From: Acholeplasmataceae bacterium
Lineage (GTDB): Bacteria > Bacillota_I > Bacilli_A > Acholeplasmatales > Acholeplasmataceae
Reading direction: 5' to 3'
Assembly (NCBI GenBank): GCA_023230825.1
Contig: JALNWO010000093.1
Coordinates: 1 to 6,602, forward strand
DNA length: 6,602 nucleotides
The position numbers were made by a program, and so were the translations under genes. Numbering within the stretch: the first letter of the stretch is position 1; every line of letters starts with the position of its first letter. Under the pieces are notes generated by a model. It was not told the DNA's origin. It ran no database searches and saw only the letters and a list, made by a program, of their open reading frames with translations. Of the stretch, positions 5,213 to 6,602 are shown piece by piece.

Positions 5213-5810
5213 AATGTATTTTCAGTCCTTTTTTTAATCTGTATTTTCGCCACAACCTATGTAATGAATAAATATTATTATAATGATCTTTTCTTTTAAC
5301 CAACTTCAAATCTTGAACGACCGGATCGTTACAGATGAGGAAAAAGCGATGAGAGAATAATTCATTAATAACGCCAAAATTAATAAACTTTCTTTCAAAC
5401 AGTAAATAGATGACTTCAAAAAAGTTTAAATAACTGTTAAATTTGACGATATCTTCTTCATCTAAATAAGACTTGCCTTCTTTTTGATTTTTTCTTTTCT
5501 CCAAATACGCATCATACAACCCGTTTTCACGGGCATTGTATAAAACACTATATATGTGAGTGATCTTATCTGAGTTAATGAAGTCATTGTTTAATCCTGT
5601 AATAAAAACAGCTTGATTTAATTTCTTAGTTTTTCGAAATTCATACCATACTGCAAAAATACCCGAAAGGGTTGTCACAATGAAAAGAATGTCCCCAATC
5701 TCAAACTCTGGGTCTTTCATCATTTCAGCCACATAAATTATTATTGCGATTAAAACAACCAAAATGATAATAATGATAACACTATTTCTTTTAAACTTAC
5801 TACTATCCAC
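5178..5810 (-). CDS. Unrecognised two-helix membrane protein with cytoplasmic helical domain
   Basis: I do not recognise a named family. The 210 residues start with a basic segment (KFKR), then a very hydrophobic helix at about 11-29, a short acidic loop (30-39), a second helix at about 40-57, and the basic FRKTKK. This predicts both ends inside, with a cytoplasmic domain from about 60 to 210. That domain is helical and aromatic-rich, with YLNFFEVIYLLFER at 127-140, the segment ELFSHRFF at 150-157 and YNNIYSLHRLWRKYR at 177-191. No catalytic motif is evident. The start is GTG with GAGGG 7 nt upstream; an ATG 7 nt earlier is out of frame and stops after four codons. The end overlaps the GNAT gene by 35 nt, so the two are probably translationally coupled and functionally linked. 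Confidence 0.75.
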   Translation of the reverse strand: MDSSKFKRNSVIIIIILVVLIAIIIYVAEMMKDPEFEIGDILFIVTTLSGIFAVWYEFRKTKKLNQAVFITGLNNDFINSDKITHIYSVLYNARENGLYDAYLEKRKNQKEGKSYLDEEDIVKFNSYLNFFEVIYLLFERKFINFGVINELFSHRFFLICNDPVVQDLKLVKRKDHYNNIYSLHRLWRKYRLKKGLKIHYEESCLSAFYD

Positions 5811-5817
5811 TTTTCAT

Positions 5818-5822
5818 CCCTC
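5818..5822 (-). promoter_or_regulatory. RBS supporting the GTG start of the membrane protein
   Basis: Read on the minus strand GAGGG lies 7 nt before GTG at 5810. The nearby ATG (5817-5815) abuts the GAGGG with no spacing and opens only a four-codon frame, so the GTG is the credible start. Confidence 0.65.
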
Positions 5823-5886
5823 ACTTTTAAAATTTTTAATTTTTTCTTCCAAAAGATGACACTAAGAAACGCATTCCTTTATAAAA

Positions 5887-5895
5887 ATTATAACA
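5887..5895 (-). promoter_or_regulatory. Extended -10 promoter of the membrane protein/GNAT pair
   Basis: The minus strand reads TGT-TATAAT, a perfect -10 with the TGn extension; the -35 region is only T-rich. The predicted start near 5880 gives a leader of about 70 nt. It lies downstream of the terminator at 5932-5960, so this pair should be transcribed independently of the small gene upstream. Confidence 0.6.
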
Positions 5896-5931
5896 TTTTA
5901 TTGAAGTAATAAAAATACAAAATTAAAAAAG

Positions 5932-5960
5932 GATGGCTGATAAAGATTATCATAACCATC
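5932..5960 (-). terminator. Intrinsic terminator after the small membrane gene
   Basis: On the minus strand GATGG and CCATC (outer 5 bp) and TGATAA/TTATCA (inner 6 bp, 3-nt loop) form an 11-bp stem interrupted by a small internal bulge, followed by CTTTTTTAATTTT. It is about 48 nt past the stop at 6008. The plus-strand side is also T-rich, but no plus-strand gene needs it. Confidence 0.8.
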
Positions 5961-6007
5961 TCGATTTTCTTTTTATTCAATTTAAACTGACAATACCATT
6001 GTGAAAA

Positions 6008-6211
6008 CTATAGGTGTTTTTTTTCTTTCATCTTAGTATTTTCATTTTTATATTGTAGCAAAGATGAAACGATAATTGTTAAAACGGCTACAACTGCTAT
6101 TATCACCACGATAAAGATAAAGTCAAGATGAGGAAAAAAACTATTGATAGATATTCCAATTAACAGTGTTGCTATAAAAGTAGTTAAAGCAGTTTTCCAT
6201 ACATTTTTCAT
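6008..6211 (-). CDS. Small two-helix membrane protein, function unknown
   Basis: This 67-residue protein is almost wholly two membrane helices, at about 8-26 and 31-53, joined by a short PHLD turn. It starts MKNVWK and ends in a Lys-rich tail (KNENTKMKEKK), which predicts a hairpin with both ends in the cytoplasm. No family is recognised. Support for a real gene: ATG with AAGGGGAA (plus 6219-6226) at 7-nt spacing, its own -10 box upstream and its own terminator downstream. It sits alone between the rRNA operon tail and the membrane protein/GNAT pair. The stop is TAG. Confidence 0.7.
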   Translation of the reverse strand: MKNVWKTALTTFIATLLIGISINSFFPHLDFIFIVVIIAVVAVLTIIVSSLLQYKNENTKMKEKKHL

Positions 6212-6276
6212 TATTATCTTCCCCTTTAAATCAATTAATTATTTTTTAAATTTTAACATTTTAATATCGCACCTTT

Positions 6277-6282
6277 ATTATA
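6277..6282 (-). promoter_or_regulatory. -10 box of the small membrane gene
   Basis: A perfect TATAAT on the minus strand, preceded by AAC rather than TGn, with only a T-rich -35 region (CTGTTTTT about 17-22 bp upstream). The predicted start near 6270 gives a leader of about 59 nt before 6211. An 8-bp palindrome CACATGTG at 6309-6316 lies just upstream. Confidence 0.5.
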
Positions 6283-6330
6283 GTTTCTATTATTTTTGAA
6301 AAACAGGGCACATGTGTCACTAAATAAAAA

Positions 6331-6351
6331 AATGCTACCATTGGTAGCATT
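6331..6351 (-). terminator. Terminator of the rRNA-5S-tRNA-Asn operon
   Basis: A perfect 9-bp stem AATGCTACC/GGTAGCATT with a 3-nt loop, followed on the minus strand by TTTTTATTTAG. It lies 11 nt after the CCA end of tRNA-Asn and closes the ribosomal RNA operon entering from the right edge. Confidence 0.92.
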
Positions 6352-6362
6352 CAAATGTCAGA

Positions 6363-6439
6363 TGGCGCCCACACTAGGACTTGAACCTAGGACCCCCTGA
6401 TTAACAGTCAGGTGCTCTAACCAACTGAGCTATGTAGGC
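6363..6439 (-). tRNA. tRNA-Asn (anticodon GTT)
   Basis: Full minus-strand cloverleaf. Acceptor GCCTACA pairs with TGTGGGC, including one wobble. Anticodon stem CCTGA/TCAGG holds CTGTTAA with anticodon GTT at 6403-6405, and CCA is encoded at 6363-6365. It lies 45 nt downstream of 5S rRNA and just before the terminator, so it is the last gene of the rRNA operon. Confidence 0.97.
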
Positions 6440-6484
6440 AGTAGGGCGGACCCCATCATCAAGTTCATAATTAAAAGTAAGATT

Positions 6485-6596
6485 TGCCTGGCAACGTCCT
6501 ATCTTCGCTCCTTAGAACTATTTTCAGCGCTGAAGTGCTTAACTTCTGTGTTCGGTATGGGAACAGGTGTATCCACTTCGCCATCGTCACCAGACA
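6485..6596 (-). rRNA. rrf: 5S ribosomal RNA
   Basis: The minus strand begins TGTCTGGTGACGATGGCG, contains the conserved CCCATACCGAACACAGAAGT-type loop, and ends GTTGCCAGGCA. The 5' TGTCTGG pairs with the 3' CCAGGCA as helix I, giving about 112 nt, a normal bacterial length. The exact ends are inferred from that helix. The 23S and 16S genes should lie beyond the right edge. Confidence 0.95.
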
Positions 6597-6602
6597 TCTC
6601 TC

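Noticed and set aside
4664..5810. GNAT-type toxin-antitoxin pair (TacAT-like)
   Set aside because: The partner is a 210-residue two-helix membrane protein, not a small ribbon-helix-helix or HTH antitoxin, and the GNAT CoA loop is degenerate.
5836..5874. 12-residue leader peptide frame ahead of the membrane protein
   Set aside because: Its only purine-rich sequence, AAAGGA, abuts the ATG with no spacing, and nothing indicates attenuation.
6309..6316. Palindrome CACATGTG near the small gene promoter
   Set aside because: Only 8 bp and not repeated; too short to call an operator.

Overview
This is an AT-rich (roughly two thirds A+T by eye) bacterial chromosomal window. It looks like a low-GC Firmicute or Mollicute relative with the standard genetic code. 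Four reading frames (ends at 498, 1040, 1630 and 5178) stop at TGA, and the tryptophan codons I checked are TGG, so the UGA=Trp mycoplasmas and spiroplasmas are unlikely. Acholeplasma-like bacteria or related Bacillota fit best; this is inference, not a taxonomic assignment. Nothing mobile, phage-like or CRISPR-like is visible.

Layout: (1) 2-426, minus strand: a tRNA operon read Glu(TTC)-Arg(ACG)-Pro(TGG)-Gly(TCC), all with encoded CCA, from a near-consensus promoter. It probably continues past the left edge. (2) 498-2603, minus strand: a tight four-gene operon read small CG-type GNAT -> uridine kinase (udk) -> MTA/SAH nucleosidase (mtn) -> DJ-1/PfpI protein. Its joints are a 5-nt gap and two ATGA overlaps. 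No convincing terminator separates it from the tRNA operon. (3) 2732-4631, plus strand: a divergently transcribed P1B-4 heavy-metal ATPase with SPC and HEGST signatures, ended by a strong hairpin that can also serve the convergent gene. (4) 4664-5895, minus strand: an unrecognised two-helix membrane protein overlapping by 35 nt a GNAT-fold protein with a degenerate CoA loop. (5) 5932-6282, minus strand: a small two-helix membrane protein with its own promoter and terminator. (6) 6331-6596, minus strand: the tail of an rRNA operon (5S rRNA, tRNA-Asn(GTT), terminator). The 16S and 23S genes would lie beyond the right edge.

How the parts work together: the left and right ends are translation hardware. 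The udk-mtn pair is nucleoside and methyl-cycle salvage: MTAN clears methylthioadenosine and S-adenosylhomocysteine, and Udk makes UMP/CMP. A DJ-1-like protein and a tiny acetyltransferase ride along. The ATPase is a stand-alone divalent transition-metal exporter. The least understood part is the membrane protein/GNAT pair at 4664-5810. Most of the window is ordinary housekeeping, and I see no clear undescribed system. The best leads are that pair and the recurring extended -10 promoter pattern.
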